The position numbers and the translations under genes were made by a program. From Bacillota bacterium (GTDB lineage: Bacteria > Bacillota > Clostridia > Acetivibrionales > Acetivibrionaceae), in assembly GCA_023421115.1 (NCBI GenBank), contig JAEZUI010000049.1, positions 1 to 64,000 on the forward strand: a stretch of DNA of 64,000 nt. Direction: 5' to 3'. Position 1 is the stretch's first letter. Every line of letters begins with the position of its first letter. The notes beneath the pieces were generated by a model. It ran no database searches, was not told where the DNA came from, and worked only from the letters and a program-made list of their open reading frames with translations. Shown piece after piece: positions 62,745-64,000 of the stretch.

Positions 62745-64000
62745 TTATTTAAGCTGTTTTCTATCAAGCTTACCTACAGGCGTATAGGGCATATTATCAA
62801 TAAATTCTATCTCTTTTGGAATTTGAAATCTTGCAACTTTTGTACGCAGCCATTCTAATATTTCTTCTTCCGTAATAGACGAAGCTTGTACTGGTACAAT
62901 AAATGCCTTTAGGCGCTGCCCAAATGCTTCATCCTTAATCCCGATAACTGCTGCGTCCACTACTTGAGGATGGGTAGTAAGAATTTGTTCTACTTCAAAA
63001 GGATAAACGTTTTCACCGGCTGAAACAATCATATCGTCTACTCTTCCACATAGGTAAAAGAAATCGTTCTCGTCTTTATAGCCCATATCCCCAGTTTCAA
63101 TCCAGGACTTAGCTCCATTTTTCATAGACCATCTGTTTTTTATGCAGAACTGTCCTATTTCACCTGTTTTAACCTCTAGCATATTATCATCCAATATTTT
63201 TAACCTGACCCCATCTATTGCTTTTCCAATGGTTTTAGGTGAATATTTCAGATCCTGTGGTGTTGCTATTATATTTAAACCAGCTTCTGACGTTCCATAA
63301 AGGTTGTATAATACGTAACCCAATTTACTGAAAGTCTCCTCAGCAAGCTTCGGATTAAGCTCTGCACCCCCTGAAGCAATGCAGGCAAGTGATTTTAAAT
63401 CTTCAGGATTACTTTTGAGCATTTTATATAGTATTAAGGGCACTACCGTCACCACTTCAACATTATATTGGCAAATAAGTGTACATGCATTATCAGCGTC
63501 AAACCTCTTACTAATAATCATTTTTTTCCCTAATGATAAAAATAAAAATAATACTGCAACTGCGTAGCCATGATACATAGGAGTAGCAATATAAGCTGTA
63601 GTATAATTTATAAGCTTAAGTCTGGTAACCATAGTTAGAAAAGGGTTGAGAAAGTTAAACACGGAAGATTTATGTGCTGCTGCCTTTGAATTTCCTGTAG
63701 TAGTACCTCCTGTAAGTATTACAATTTTACCAAAGAATGTTGCTTGATGTTTTGTTTTTTTATTGCTATCCATACAAGTTAAGTTGTTTATTGCAGGCAA
63801 ATTGTCATGATAACTTAAGACCTTGTTCTTAGTGTAGTTCGAATCTTCTATAAATGAACTTAACTCATAGTCATATACAATAAAATCAAAATTATAATGA
63901 TTCAATAAGTTATTAAACTGTCCCTTATTCATTTCAACGTTTAAAAAATATAAATCAGCTCCAAGATATGAGACAGCAAAAATTGATTTAACCAAAGAAG
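62745..64000 (-). CDS. AMP-binding acyl-CoA synthetase (partial, cut by window end)
   Basis: At least 417 codons of an ANL-superfamily adenylating enzyme are present; the N-terminus lies outside the window, because the first readable part (FAVSYLGADLYFLN) is internal to the fold. The AMP-binding loop reads ILTGGTTTGNSKAA, a divergent version of the usual TSGTTGxPK. Downstream motifs are normal: NLYGTSEAG, ETGDMGYKDE, CGRVDDMIVSAGENVYPFEVE, and the catalytic lysine in GKLDRK near the end. It should activate a fatty or aryl acid to acyl-AMP for CoA transfer. The substrate cannot be told. Confidence 0.85.
   Translation of the reverse strand, partial: SLVKSIFAVSYLGADLYFLNVEMNKGQFNNLLNHYNFDFIVYDYELSSFIEDSNYTKNKVLSYHDNLPAINNLTCMDSNKKTKHQATFFGKIVILTGGTTTGNSKAAAHKSSVFNFLNPFLTMVTRLKLINYTTAYIATPMYHGYAVAVLFLFLSLGKKMIISKRFDADNACTLICQYNVEVVTVVPLILYKMLKSNPEDLKSLACIASGGAELNPKLAEETFSKLGYVLYNLYGTSEAGLNIIATPQDLKYSPKTIGKAIDGVRLKILDDNMLEVKTGEIGQFCIKNRWSMKNGAKSWIETGDMGYKDENDFFYLCGRVDDMIVSAGENVYPFEVEQILTTHPQVVDAAVIGIKDEAFGQRLKAFIVPVQASSITEEEILEWLRTKVARFQIPKEIEFIDNMPYTPVGKLDRKQLK

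Overview
The window reads as a low-GC, endospore-forming clostridial chromosome. Evidence: a gerA-type germinant receptor operon, spoIIM and a second SpoIIM-family gene, strong GGAGG ribosome sites with many TTG/GTG starts, and two secreted GH11 xylanases carrying type I dockerins. The dockerins point to a cellulosome-forming plant-cell-wall degrader (Acetivibrio / Ruminiclostridium-like). I infer the group only from these families.

Layout. 1-229: hairpin-rich, GC-richer intergenic DNA. 230-5352: M28 peptidase, DHH-CBS-CCA nucleotidyltransferase fusion and M50 protease in one operon. 5528-8393: lysA and a double YcxB-like membrane protein. 8599-12177: a tandem pair of cellulosomal xylanases, one GH11-dockerin and one GH11-CBM6-dockerin-CE6 esterase, with duplicated upstream DNA. 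12542-19656: RDD, SpoIIM-like, DUF58, MoxR, DUF4350, DUF4129 and another membrane protein, a recognisable MoxR/DUF58 cluster. 20116-28095: mostly housekeeping (dacF, pdp, deoB, xerD, spoIIM, nudix, rnhA, proC). 28217-37336: tRNA-Trp, sensor kinase, a pair of acyl-CoA dehydratase activase-related proteins and a gerABC operon. 37617-40680: hflC, hflK and a 3D-domain protein. 40822-45819: tRNA-Pro, a likely GNAT toxin/antitoxin pair, and surface proteins with copper-amine-oxidase-type stalk domains. 45974-48532: small one-helix peptides and a radical SAM/SPASM enzyme beside a Cys-containing peptide (probable RiPP locus). 48996-50537: an SLH surface protein. 51583-54343: an unusual three-gene operon ending in an ATP-dependent DNA-ligase-like protein. 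54608-55795: fabV. 55959-62688: an accessory, decaying island with a 1663-residue helicase-nuclease, a PC4/YdbC-like partner and at least five gene remnants. 62745-64000: an acyl-CoA synthetase cut by the window end.

A family of about 100-bp palindromic elements (here 'MITE-A') recurs through the intergenic DNA in both orientations. Its ends are imperfect inverted repeats flanked by TA, as in IS630/Tc1-mariner-type MITEs. One copy is read through by a gene and supplies its last 13 codons; others abut stop codons.

Most promising unexplained systems: the ligase operon (51583-54343), the 49-residue/GNAT toxin-antitoxin-like pair (41215-41925), the radical SAM peptide locus (46522-48532), and the helicase-nuclease plus ssDNA-binding partner (56274-61523). 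Functions of these as systems are inference.
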